Assembly: GCA_040388375.1 (NCBI GenBank)
Contig: JAZKBU010000005.1
Coordinates: forward strand, 122,725 to 186,724
Direction of reading: 5' to 3'
From: Bacteroidota bacterium
Lineage (GTDB): Bacteria; Bacteroidota; Bacteroidia; UKL13-3
DNA: 64,000 nucleotides
The notes beneath the pieces are model-generated. The model was given only the letters and a program-made list of their open reading frames with translations. It made no database searches and was not told the origin of the DNA. The translations under genes were made by a program, and so were the position numbers. Positions 23,953-32,491 of the stretch are shown one piece after another (within the stretch, counting starts at the first letter, position 1; each line of letters begins with the position of its first letter).

Positions 23953-25812
23953 CTAATAAAGCAAAGTAATGGTTCCGTGGTAATCTTTATCGCGGTATTT
24001 TAAAATATAAAAGTAAACACCAGTCAGGGCTTTGTTACCTTCATAAGTTCCATCCCAGCATATTCCATCTTTCGAAGAATCAAACATTACATGCCCCCAT
24101 CTATTGTATATAATGAGCGAAGTACATTCATTTCCCAAATGAATGCCACGTATTTGAAAACAATCGTTCTTACTATCGCCATTAGGTGTAAAAATATTGG
24201 GTATTAAAATAATAGAATCTGTTTGGGTAGGAATAAAATCTTTTACCAAAGTATCGCTGCAAAAACTATCGTTGGCTATTAACTGAATAGCATAAGGGGT
24301 GTGAAAAGGCAATTTGTGTGCATGTAAATTATTGAATTCAATAGCACTGTTATTTAAAAACCAGTCTAAATATTTATAAGGTTTTATAGAGTCAATAAAA
24401 AGCGTAGCATCAGTACAATTACTTTCCAGGGTGGTAGTAAAATAGGCATTCACCTCGTTTACCTGAATATTTATAGTATCCGTATTGGTGCAATATTCAC
24501 TTTTACGCGTGGCTATATATTGTATATTTTGCGTTGGCGTACTTTTGGGTTGAGCCAGCGTTGAATCGTTTAAAAACAAACTTGGGCGCCAGATATATTT
24601 ATACTGAGTGGTATCAAAAACACCTAATACTATCGATGAACCTTTACAAATAACAGTATCGTTACCAGCAAAGCGAATGGTATCGCTTAAAATATTTACA
24701 ATAGCAGTAGTGCTATCCGTGCAATTGGCATTCCCTATTTTTAGTTTTACGTTATAGCTTCCCTTCTTTGGGAAAATAAAAGTAGGTTCTTTTAAAGTGC
24801 TTGTATCGGTGGTTGAATTGGCAATGCCAAAATCCCATAAATAGTCAGTAGCACCCATACTTTTATTTACAAAAGTTACTGTATCGCTGCAAGTTTTTAT
24901 ATTATTGGTAAATGAAGTAACCAAATTAAACTGGCACAGCAACACATTAAACTGAAAATCCCTGCGCGATAAGTTAATGAGCTTGCCTTTTCTGAACTCC
25001 TTAGTTAAAATACCCACTACATATTGCCCTACATTACGTGGTTTTACCGTTAATAAACCCGTTTTGGCATTTATGGCCAGCTCTGGCAATCCATTCATCA
25101 TGTTATTTACATCATAAGGAGCTTGCCATATTACACCCGTATAAGGTGGGTTGCTGGGTGGTCTGGGTAAATTGTTAACCTGGTCAGCTCCAATATAGGG
25201 CGTATATAATTCATATGCTAAAGAATCGCCATCCGCATCAGTAGCAGAATGGTCGTAAATAAAATCGCGGTTATTACACAAAAAATTAGGCGGAACGGTT
25301 TTAAATATAGCAGACGAATTATAGCCTTTGGTTTGTACCGTATCAGGAACATAAGCCCAATAAGTAGCCCCCGTTTGTCCTGGATTTACAATATTGGTAA
25401 TACTATTATTTCTGCAACAGCGCTGGTAGGTTAAAATATATCCTCCGTTAATGTAAGGTAGCCGTGCAAAATAAGTATAAATGTATTTGTCAACGCAAGC
25501 ATTACTGGGTGGTTGCACACAATTATAGTTTACAGAGTTAATTCGCTGGGGCAAGCCCCTATATTTTAAATATCCGTATTGAAGATTACCGATAGTGTCA
25601 AAAACACCAATCATGGCATTCGTATCTTGTCTTATAGCAGTTGCATTTCCGTTAATACAGTCAATATAAAGCGTCAATGTAATTTCAAAACTGTCATTGG
25701 TTATATGCTTGTAAGTGATGTCGCCCCCGACCACATGCGTAGCCATTAGTTTTACCGTTGCCAATAAAAACAACACCAATAGTAGAGCTTGTTTAGTTAC
25801 AAAAGGGGGCAT
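23953..25812 (-). CDS. Secreted PKD-domain protein with T9SS type B sorting domain
   Basis: The 619-residue protein has a signal peptide (to about L-M-A-T). It then has an N-terminal module found in Bacteroidota gliding/adhesin-like proteins (H-V-V-G-G-D-I-T-Y-K, Y-Q-R-C-C-R-N-N and D-A-D-G-D-S-L-A-Y-E), and a PKD-like domain (Y-L-W-D-F-G, G-S-Y-N-V-K-L) near residue 325. The C-terminal 90 residues (N-I-F-T-P-N-G-D-S-K-N-D, Y-N-R-W-G and W-D-G-T-Y-E-G) are a type B (CHU_C-like) sorting domain. It should be exported by the T9SS and attached to the cell surface. Single gene with no operon partners. Confidence 0.9.
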   Translation of the reverse strand: MPPFVTKQALLLVLFLLATVKLMATHVVGGDITYKHITNDSFEITLTLYIDCINGNATAIRQDTNAMIGVFDTIGNLQYGYLKYRGLPQRINSVNYNCVQPPSNACVDKYIYTYFARLPYINGGYILTYQRCCRNNSITNIVNPGQTGATYWAYVPDTVQTKGYNSSAIFKTVPPNFLCNNRDFIYDHSATDADGDSLAYELYTPYIGADQVNNLPRPPSNPPYTGVIWQAPYDVNNMMNGLPELAINAKTGLLTVKPRNVGQYVVGILTKEFRKGKLINLSRRDFQFNVLLCQFNLVTSFTNNIKTCSDTVTFVNKSMGATDYLWDFGIANSTTDTSTLKEPTFIFPKKGSYNVKLKIGNANCTDSTTAIVNILSDTIRFAGNDTVICKGSSIVLGVFDTTQYKYIWRPSLFLNDSTLAQPKSTPTQNIQYIATRKSEYCTNTDTINIQVNEVNAYFTTTLESNCTDATLFIDSIKPYKYLDWFLNNSAIEFNNLHAHKLPFHTPYAIQLIANDSFCSDTLVKDFIPTQTDSIILIPNIFTPNGDSKNDCFQIRGIHLGNECTSLIIYNRWGHVMFDSSKDGICWDGTYEGNKALTGVYFYILKYRDKDYHGTITLLY

Positions 25813-26042
25813 TGCAAACGAAATTATGATTTATTTATGAATAAGGCTTCCTCTGTGCCAAAGATGACAAAAGATAAACTTAATTTTAACATAATATAAG
25901 GGCATTATCATTGGTAATTACTCAAGTTATAGTAGAATAATACATAGCAATTACTCATGAAGTAATATAACAGTTCGCAAATTTTTGTATTAATTGAATA
26001 GTTTAGTGTAGTTTAATCATTAATTTATATGGTTTAAATGCC

Positions 26043-26050
26043 TACATTTG
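26043..26050 (+). promoter_or_regulatory. TAnnTTTG -7 element upstream of universal stress gene
   Basis: TACATTTG exactly matches the Bacteroidota -7 consensus, 30 bp before the ATG. No clear -33 TTG was found at the expected spacing. Confidence 0.4.
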
Positions 26051-26080
26051 CAGCATTAATTTAATTTATTTTAACTTTTT

Positions 26081-26968
26081 ATGACTGAAAAGAAAAAAAA
26101 TATTATGCTGGTTCCTGTTGATTTTAGCGAAATTAGCTTAAACGCATTAGACCATGCTGCACAAGTAGCCAAACATTTCGATAATGAATTAGTGTTGCTT
26201 TATATTGTTGAAGAATATTTAATTACTACTATTTTTAAATTTGGAAGTAACAGTGACGATAAAACACAAATGGCACGTGAACAATACTTGCCAGAGTTGG
26301 AAGAGTTAGCCAAACAAACCAATGAAAAATACGGAGTTGTTTGTAAAACAGAAGTGAGGGTTGGGCGTATTTACAAAACAGTGGTAGAAACAGCTACCGA
26401 ATATGGTTGCGATTGTATTATAATGGGCACACATGGTGCCAGTGGAGCTGCACGTATTATTGGAAGCAATGCAAGCCGTGTAATAAATTACAGTACCGTA
26501 CCGGTTATTGTAGTTAAATCACAAAAATGGCCAAATGCTTATAAAAATATAGTATTCCCGCTTGATTTATCAATTCAGTCAAAACAAAAAGTAAAAATGG
26601 CTATTCACTTAGCCAAATCGTACAATGCTATTATCCATATTATATACAATAAGGACAGCGATGAGTTTTTAAATAATAAAATGGTAGCCAACTTACGCCA
26701 AGTTGAAAACATTTTTGTAGAGAACGGCATTGAATACACCGTAAAAGAAGTAGACGAGTCAGTATCAGATTTTGCTGTAGAGTCTTTAAAATATGCAGAG
26801 TACTCGCAAGCCGATTTAATTATGATTATGACCCAGTCAGAAGATAAAGACTTTACCGAGTACTTAATTGATACCTATGCACAACGTATAGTGAATGCCG
26901 AAGGTACAGTACCGGTAATGTGTGTTAATCCGAGCAGAAGTGGATTTAAATCTGAATTTGTAATTTAA
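26081..26968 (+). CDS. Universal stress protein, tandem UspA domains
   Basis: The 295-residue cytosolic protein is made of two UspA domains. The first (1-150) starts M-L-V-P-V-D-F-S and has the ATP-binding pattern G-T-H-G-A-S-G followed by I-G-S-N-A-S-R-V and V-P-V-I-V-V. The second (about 160-295) begins I-V-F-P-L-D-L-S but lacks the full G-x2-G-x9-G loop (M-T-Q-S-E-D-K), so it is probably degenerate in nucleotide binding. Such proteins appear under starvation or other stress. Single gene behind an AT-rich leader with a TAnnTTTG box. Confidence 0.92.
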   Translation: MTEKKKNIMLVPVDFSEISLNALDHAAQVAKHFDNELVLLYIVEEYLITTIFKFGSNSDDKTQMAREQYLPELEELAKQTNEKYGVVCKTEVRVGRIYKTVVETATEYGCDCIIMGTHGASGAARIIGSNASRVINYSTVPVIVVKSQKWPNAYKNIVFPLDLSIQSKQKVKMAIHLAKSYNAIIHIIYNKDSDEFLNNKMVANLRQVENIFVENGIEYTVKEVDESVSDFAVESLKYAEYSQADLIMIMTQSEDKDFTEYLIDTYAQRIVNAEGTVPVMCVNPSRSGFKSEFVI

Positions 26969-27058
26969 CTTTATAGATAAAAGCAAGGGATAAGCTTTAG
27001 AATTATCCTTAAATAATAATCAATCAACAGGGCTATGAACCCTGAAATGTTTTGAAAA

Positions 27059-28159
27059 ATGAGTAAACACGGAAAAATTTTAGTTGCCATGAGTGGCGGC
27101 TTAGACAGTACTGTTGCGGCAGTTATGCTGCGCGAAGAAGGTTACGAAGTAGTAGGAGTAACCATGAAAACCTGGGACTATCAGAATAGTGGAGGTTCCA
27201 AAAAAGAAACAGGCTGCTGCAGCCTTGATAGTATTAACGATGCCAGGACGATAGCCGTTAAGCATGGCATCCACCACATGATACTGGATATTCGTGATGA
27301 ATTTGGCGATTTTGTAATAGATAATTTTGTTGATGAATATTTAGCAGGCAGAACACCCAATCCTTGTGTTTTGTGCAATACCCATATTAAATGGGAGGCA
27401 TTGATTAAAAGAGCCGATATGCTTGATTGCGAATTTATAGCTACAGGCCATTATGCCCAAGTTCGTCATGAAAATAACCGTTACGTTATCAGTAAAGGTT
27501 TGGATGATAATAAAGATCAATCGTATGTTTTATGGGGTTTAACACAAGAAAGCTTAGCTAAAACCCGTTTTCCTTTAGGTGGTTTTCGCAAAACTGAAAT
27601 AAGGCAAATGGCTATAGACATGGGTTACCAAGAACTAGCCAATAAAAGCGAAAGCTATGAAATATGCTTTGTGCCCGATAATGACTACAGAGGTTTTTTA
27701 AAGCGCAAAGTAGATGGATTAGAGCAACGCGTAGAAGGAGGTAACTTTGTTACTGCCGATGGAAAAGTATTGGGCAAACACAGAGGTTATCCGTTTTATA
27801 CCGTTGGGCAACGCAAAGGATTGGAAATAGCTTTAGGCGAACCCATGTTTGTATTAAACATTATGCCCGAAACCAATACCGTAGTGTTAGGTAAAGAAGA
27901 AGAGTTACAACAAAAAGGTATGTGGGTTAGAAACGTAAATATGGGCAAGTTTGAAACATTGGTCAATCCAATGGAGTCATTAACAAAAATACGTTACAAA
28001 GACCCGGGCAGTATTGCCACTATTGAACAAGAAGGCAATAGAATGAAAGTTATATTTAATAACCATGTAAAAGCAATAGCACCAGGACAAAGTGCTGTTT
28101 TTTACGATGGCAACGATGTAATAGGAGGCGGTTGGATTCAGTCGAGTTTTGATGTATAG
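27059..28159 (+). CDS. mnmA: tRNA-specific 2-thiouridylase MnmA
   Basis: MnmA thiolates U34 of tRNAs for Lys, Glu and Gln (s2U). The 366-residue sequence has the PP-loop M-S-G-G-L-D-S-T (about 11-18) that adenylates U34. The first catalytic Cys is in T-P-N-P-C-V-L-C-N (about 103) and the second in Y-E-I-C-F-V-P-D (about 202). G-H-Y-A and the V-G-Q-R-K-G domain are also present, all at normal spacing and length. It acts in the cytosol with a sulfur relay not encoded here. It is preceded by a short stretch with a small CAGGG...CCCTG hairpin (27028-27044). Confidence 0.96.
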   Translation: MSKHGKILVAMSGGLDSTVAAVMLREEGYEVVGVTMKTWDYQNSGGSKKETGCCSLDSINDARTIAVKHGIHHMILDIRDEFGDFVIDNFVDEYLAGRTPNPCVLCNTHIKWEALIKRADMLDCEFIATGHYAQVRHENNRYVISKGLDDNKDQSYVLWGLTQESLAKTRFPLGGFRKTEIRQMAIDMGYQELANKSESYEICFVPDNDYRGFLKRKVDGLEQRVEGGNFVTADGKVLGKHRGYPFYTVGQRKGLEIALGEPMFVLNIMPETNTVVLGKEEELQQKGMWVRNVNMGKFETLVNPMESLTKIRYKDPGSIATIEQEGNRMKVIFNNHVKAIAPGQSAVFYDGNDVIGGGWIQSSFDV

Positions 28160-28262
28160 TTGATTTTACATTCACTATTTTTATAACACGAACGTTATGT
28201 TTAGCATAAGCCGGTAACAAGGCTTCTATTTATTATAGAAAATTATATTTATTTGTAAAACA

Positions 28263-28943
28263 ATGAAGCCAATAGCAAGCATACTTATTTTATTTTTTAT
28301 TGTAGTTTCATGTCGGAAAGAAAGCGACCCGATACCCGGGCAAAATAACCAGGGTATTGAGTATTTTCCTATTGATAGTGTTAAACAGTACTTATATGCA
28401 GTTGATAGTATTGCTTACAACGATAATAACAACAGTATAGATACGTTCAGCTTTCAGTTGAAAACTCAATTTGTAGAAAGTTTTTTAGATAACAGCGGCA
28501 TACAAACGTGGCGTATTAAGCGTATGGCAAAGTATGACACTACCGGTAATTTTATTGAAATTCAAAATTACTTTTACAAACGCAACGGTAGTTATTTAAT
28601 AGCCACTGAAAACAATGTAGAGTTACTAAAAGCCATTTTACCCATTAAAGCAGCATTTGTCTGGAACGGTAATTTGTTTAACTCCTTAGGGCGTATTAAC
28701 TCAAAAGTAGATGCTTTAAATTCCGATTTTATACTAGCAGATACCACCTTTATTAATACATTACAAATAACAGAAACCTTTAACAGCGATTTTATTTTAG
28801 AAACAAATAAGCAAAGCATTTATCAGTTTAACAGAGGTTTGGTTTATGTACAAAATAAAAATATAGAAACACAATATATAGATGGCAAGGAGCGTAGGTC
28901 AGGTTACGATATACGCCAAAAATTGATTGGTATAATTGAATGA
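28263..28943 (+). CDS. Lipoprotein of unknown function, coupled to subtilase
   Basis: The 226-residue protein has a lipoprotein signal ending F-I-V-V-S-C (Cys17), then a polar Pro-Gly-rich linker and an all-beta-looking body with no recognised motif. Its stop overlaps the next gene's start by 4 bp (ATGA), so it is translationally coupled to the secreted subtilase. It may anchor, inhibit or assist that protease at the cell envelope, but this is inference from gene order only. Confidence 0.75.
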   Translation: MKPIASILILFFIVVSCRKESDPIPGQNNQGIEYFPIDSVKQYLYAVDSIAYNDNNNSIDTFSFQLKTQFVESFLDNSGIQTWRIKRMAKYDTTGNFIEIQNYFYKRNGSYLIATENNVELLKAILPIKAAFVWNGNLFNSLGRINSKVDALNSDFILADTTFINTLQITETFNSDFILETNKQSIYQFNRGLVYVQNKNIETQYIDGKERRSGYDIRQKLIGIIE

Positions 28944-30607
28944 AGCAACACATCGCGGTCCTTTTCTTTTCATTGTTAAGTTTATTAGCAAACGCACAAC
29001 AAACAAGTTATTTTATTTCGTTCGGTAATAAAGACACTGCTGACCTTAATACCAGTACTACCTTTAGCACATTAAACCCATTGCAGTTTATTTCGCAAAA
29101 GTCTATTGACCGCAGGCTAAAGTTTAATTTACCTGTTATAACCATACAGGACTTACCCATTAATGAAGCATATATAGCACAAGTATTGAGTAAAGGATTT
29201 GTGTTGCAACACACTTTAAAATGGTTTAATGGAATAATAGTTAGCTCCACTACAAACAATATAGATTCTATTAATAAATTACCCTTTATAAAAAGCATTC
29301 AGTTAATAGCAAGCGAACAGATTGCAGAGAAAGAAAAGGAAATAGATTTAACCGAAAGAGTTAACTTATTAGCGCAAAAATTTGATAAGAATGAATTGAT
29401 AGATTCATCATCCATCAATGGTTTTTCTAATTTTCAATTAGCATTAAATAATATAGACCAACTTCATAAAAAGCAATTGAAAGGAGCTGGTAAATATGTG
29501 GCGGTATTTGATGCCGGTTTTAAAAATATGCAGCGCTCGCCTTATTTTAACCAACAAAATATTATAGCTACTTATAACTTAGTTAACAGCGATGAAAGTG
29601 TTTTTGCCAGCAATCAGGAAGAACATGGTTTGAGCGTAGCCGGATGTATAGCTGCCAATGCACCTTACAGGTATATGGGAGCTGCACCTGAAGCTAAATT
29701 GGTTTTATTTGAAACGGAAGTAGAAGATTCAGAACTGCCTATTGAAGAATATTATTGGGCTAAAGCCGCGGAGTTGGCTGATAGTTTAGGGGTTGATATT
29801 ATTAATTCATCGTTGGGTTATACCGTTTTTGATGATGAAAAATTAGGACATAAATACAAGGAGTTTTCAGGTAATAAAACGCTCATAGCACAAGCTGCAA
29901 ACATAGCTGTAAGCAAAGGCATATTGGTAGTAGTAAGTGCAGGTAACGAAGGCGATAAAATATGGGAAAAAGTAAGTACACCTGCCGATGCCGATAGCGT
30001 AATTACAGTAGCCGCTTGTGATGCACAAAAAACAGTAACCACTTTTAGTTCGGTTGGATTTAGCAAAGGAAAAAACCAAAAACCGGAGGTAACCGCTCTG
30101 GGCGAAAAAGTACAATTGGTGAATGCAATGGGTAAGGTAAGTAAAGGCAATGGTACTTCCTACTCAACACCTATTATTACCGGTTTATCAGCTTGCTTAA
30201 TGGAGGCCTATCCCAATAAAAACCCACATGCTATTAAACAAGCATTTATACTCAGTGCCGATCAATATTACGACCATAATAAATACTTAGGCTACGGTAT
30301 AGTTGATGCTTTATTGGCCTATGAAATACTAGCTGATTATACACGCGATACTTTACTTGATTTCAGACCCTTAGCCGATAGTAATTACCATGCTGTTGTG
30401 TTTAGTAGCTCAGATCAAAAAGTAGAAATTGAAATAGAAATTCAATCAGGCGATGAAAAAATAATTAGCAGGCAGAAAGAAAAAATACAAGAAGGCATAA
30501 ACCGTTTTGCAGTTATAAAAACAAAAAAACTCCAACAAGGGGTTTATATTTTGAAAATAAAAACCAATGCAGGAGTTTTTCTTATAAAAAGGTTTGAGAA
30601 ACTGTAG
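28940..30607 (+). CDS. Secreted subtilisin-like serine protease (S8) with T9SS-type C-terminus
   Basis: The 555-residue protein has a signal peptide to about L-L-A-N-A-Q (residue 20) and a pro-region including R-R-L-K-F-N-L-P-V. The subtilase domain follows with Asp in V-F-D-A-G-F (about 190), His in E-E-H-G-L-S-V-A-G (about 229), oxyanion Asn in S-A-G-N-E-G (about 333) and Ser in G-T-S-Y-S-T-P (about 406). The last 70 residues end Q-G-V-Y-I-L-K-I-K-T, as in T9SS type A sorting domains, though the usual P-N-P start is missing. It should digest proteins outside the cell. The start overlaps the upstream lipoprotein by 4 bp. Confidence 0.92.
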   Translation: MKQHIAVLFFSLLSLLANAQQTSYFISFGNKDTADLNTSTTFSTLNPLQFISQKSIDRRLKFNLPVITIQDLPINEAYIAQVLSKGFVLQHTLKWFNGIIVSSTTNNIDSINKLPFIKSIQLIASEQIAEKEKEIDLTERVNLLAQKFDKNELIDSSSINGFSNFQLALNNIDQLHKKQLKGAGKYVAVFDAGFKNMQRSPYFNQQNIIATYNLVNSDESVFASNQEEHGLSVAGCIAANAPYRYMGAAPEAKLVLFETEVEDSELPIEEYYWAKAAELADSLGVDIINSSLGYTVFDDEKLGHKYKEFSGNKTLIAQAANIAVSKGILVVVSAGNEGDKIWEKVSTPADADSVITVAACDAQKTVTTFSSVGFSKGKNQKPEVTALGEKVQLVNAMGKVSKGNGTSYSTPIITGLSACLMEAYPNKNPHAIKQAFILSADQYYDHNKYLGYGIVDALLAYEILADYTRDTLLDFRPLADSNYHAVVFSSSDQKVEIEIEIQSGDEKIISRQKEKIQEGINRFAVIKTKKLQQGVYILKIKTNAGVFLIKRFEKL

Positions 30608-30618
30608 AAGTAAAGTAA

Positions 30619-31155
30619 TTAAAACTTATTCTTCCACATCATACTTTCAACAGGTTTAACTGTACGTTTATTGTATTTAGCTCCTTTTTTAGTATTGTAC
30701 ATAATATCAATTTCGCCAGCTACTTCAAAATAAATTAACTGACCAATAGGCATACCTGCGTATATGCGTACAGGTTGCGTTGACGAAATTTCCAGTGTCC
30801 AGGTATTGCAAAAACCAACATCACCTTTTCCGGCTGTTGCGTGTATATCAATTCCTAAACGTCCGGTACTTGATTTACCTTCTAAAAAAGGTACTTGGCG
30901 ATGTGTTTCAGTATATTCTGCAGTTACACCCAAATACAAAGTATTAGGCTGCAACACAAAACCCTCTACCGGAATTTCAAATACGTCTATTTTATTGTGT
31001 TCGCGTGCATCTAAAACGCGGTCCTTGTAACAAGCCAAATAACGTCCTAAGTGAACATCATAACTATTAGTTCCTAAACACTCCTTTTTAAATGGTTCTA
31101 TTAAAATATTACCATTCTCAATTTCTTCAAGTATTCGTTTGTCAGAAAGTATCAT
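30619..31155 (-). CDS. dcd: dCTP deaminase
   Basis: Dcd converts dCTP to dUTP for dTMP synthesis. The ATG at 31155 gives M-I-L-S-D-K-R-I, the canonical start; a further upstream frame to 31188 is not conserved. The trimeric dUTPase/Dcd fold is recognised by N-S-Y-D-V-H-L-G, L-Y-L-G-V-T-A-E-Y, L-E-G-K-S-S-T-G-R-L-G and the following I-H-A-T-A-G-K-G-D-V-G-F, with catalytic Glu in T-L-E-I. At 178 residues it has normal length. Convergent with the subtilase gene, 11 bp apart. Confidence 0.95.
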   Translation of the reverse strand: MILSDKRILEEIENGNILIEPFKKECLGTNSYDVHLGRYLACYKDRVLDAREHNKIDVFEIPVEGFVLQPNTLYLGVTAEYTETHRQVPFLEGKSSTGRLGIDIHATAGKGDVGFCNTWTLEISSTQPVRIYAGMPIGQLIYFEVAGEIDIMYNTKKGAKYNKRTVKPVESMMWKNKF

Positions 31156-31357
31156 TTTGCGTTGAAATAATTTTTTATTAAAGTGCAATAAAAAATAAAA
31201 TCTTATTTACTTTGCCCACTATCAATCAACAATTAGCTATTAAAAATTTTGACCAAAATTTTTATGGGTTAAAATAATACCGGTCCATATTATTTAGAAA
31301 AGGACAAATAGCGGCTTAAAAGTACAGCAATAATTTAAACAACTAATTTTAAAATAT

Positions 31358-31903
31358 ATGACAAATGCACAAAACCTTGGTATAGGTAGCAGAGTTAAAC
31401 ACCACGATTATGGTGATGGCGTAGTAATTAATGTAAAACCCAATACCTATTATATAACTTTTGTAGCTGAAGGGGCAAAAGAAATTTCGCGCACTAACCA
31501 TAGTTTGGAAATAATAGAAGCGGTGGAGCCACCGGAAGATTTAATTAGCAGTGCGGAAATAGAGAAAACACTTATTGGCATATTGCGCAGATGGACAGAT
31601 GTGCAAGAGGAAGTATTTTTACACAATAAATGGCAAGGTGGTAAAATGGTTTTTTACCCTGCCGATAAAACCCAACAAGCCAAAGAAATTCCTATTGACA
31701 GCTTTTTTCACAAAATTGTAATGTTACGTGATAGGTTGAGGGTTTTAGAGCAAAGAATTAATGCCCACGATAAATTAACCGATGAAGACAAAGTAAATAT
31801 GCAACAGTATATTACTAAAATTTATGGCTCCTTAACCTCATTCAATATTTTGTTTAAGTACCCTCACAATAATTTTGTAGGAGAAAAAGGAAAAGGCGAG
31901 TAG
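31358..31903 (+). CDS. Conserved hypothetical protein with Tudor-like N-terminus
   Basis: The 181-residue cytosolic protein begins I-G-S-R-V-K-H-H-D-Y-G-D-G-V-V, a beta-barrel pattern like the Tudor/CarD-like domains of UvrD/PcrA tails and RNA-polymerase binders. The rest is charged and helical (R-D-R-L-R-V-L-E-Q-R-I). A nucleic-acid or polymerase contact is possible, but no function is known to me. It starts with ATG and is followed 10 bp later by a phosphodiesterase gene. Confidence 0.7.
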   Translation: MTNAQNLGIGSRVKHHDYGDGVVINVKPNTYYITFVAEGAKEISRTNHSLEIIEAVEPPEDLISSAEIEKTLIGILRRWTDVQEEVFLHNKWQGGKMVFYPADKTQQAKEIPIDSFFHKIVMLRDRLRVLEQRINAHDKLTDEDKVNMQQYITKIYGSLTSFNILFKYPHNNFVGEKGKGE

Positions 31904-31913
31904 GGGCAGCATA

Positions 31914-32411
31914 ATGAAGCAAATAGGCATTTTTTCAGATACACACGGTTTTTTTAACCCTAATTTATATAAATTTTTTGAGCATTGTGATGAGTTATGG
32001 CATGCGGGCGATTGGGGAGATGTTGCTACTTTTGACAAGGTTGAGCAATTTAAACCCTTAAAAACTGTCTGGGGTAATATTGATGGAACCGATTTAAGGG
32101 TAAGAATGCCCGAAATACTTATTTTTGAAGAGCAGGGATTAACAGTTTGTATGCTTCATATTGGAGGATACCCTTTAAAATATAGCCCAAAGTTTAAACA
32201 AATTGTTCAGAAACAAAAAATTGACATAATGATTTGCGGGCATTCACATATTTTGAAAGTAATACGCGATAAGGAATATAATTTACTGCATATAAACCCC
32301 GGTGCCGCTGGTAATCATGGCTTTCATAAAGTTTGCACCGCTGTAAGGTTAAAAATAGAGCGGGGCAAATTGTTTGATTTAGAAGTTTGGGAACAAGCTA
32401 AAAAATACTAA
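31914..32411 (+). CDS. YfcE/MJ0936-type metallophosphoesterase
   Basis: The 165-residue enzyme has the compact phosphodiesterase fold with all metal motifs: I-F-S-D-T-H-G (about 5-11), H-A-G-D-W-G-D, V-W-G-N-I-D-G, L-H-I-G-G and C-G-H-S-H. The C-terminal I-N-P-G-A-A-G is typical of the YfcE/MJ0936 family. These act on simple phosphodiesters, but the physiological substrate is usually unknown. It is 10 bp after the Tudor-like gene and probably cotranscribed. Confidence 0.93.
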   Translation: MKQIGIFSDTHGFFNPNLYKFFEHCDELWHAGDWGDVATFDKVEQFKPLKTVWGNIDGTDLRVRMPEILIFEEQGLTVCMLHIGGYPLKYSPKFKQIVQKQKIDIMICGHSHILKVIRDKEYNLLHINPGAAGNHGFHKVCTAVRLKIERGKLFDLEVWEQAKKY

Positions 32412-32491
32412 GTCACGCAACCCTTTAAGTTTTGCTATTGACATAGTTATTAATTTTATTATTTTGCTAACCTATTTACAAGTATTAGAGA

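Noticed and set aside
27028..27044. CAGGG...CCCTG hairpin before mnmA as a riboswitch
   Set aside because: Only a five-base stem; no conserved aptamer features visible.
29629..29642. Sequence TTTGAGCGTAGCCG identical to part of the 50-bp palindromic repeat
   Set aside because: It encodes the conserved L-S-V-A segment after the catalytic His of the subtilase and lacks the rest of the repeat; taken as coincidence.
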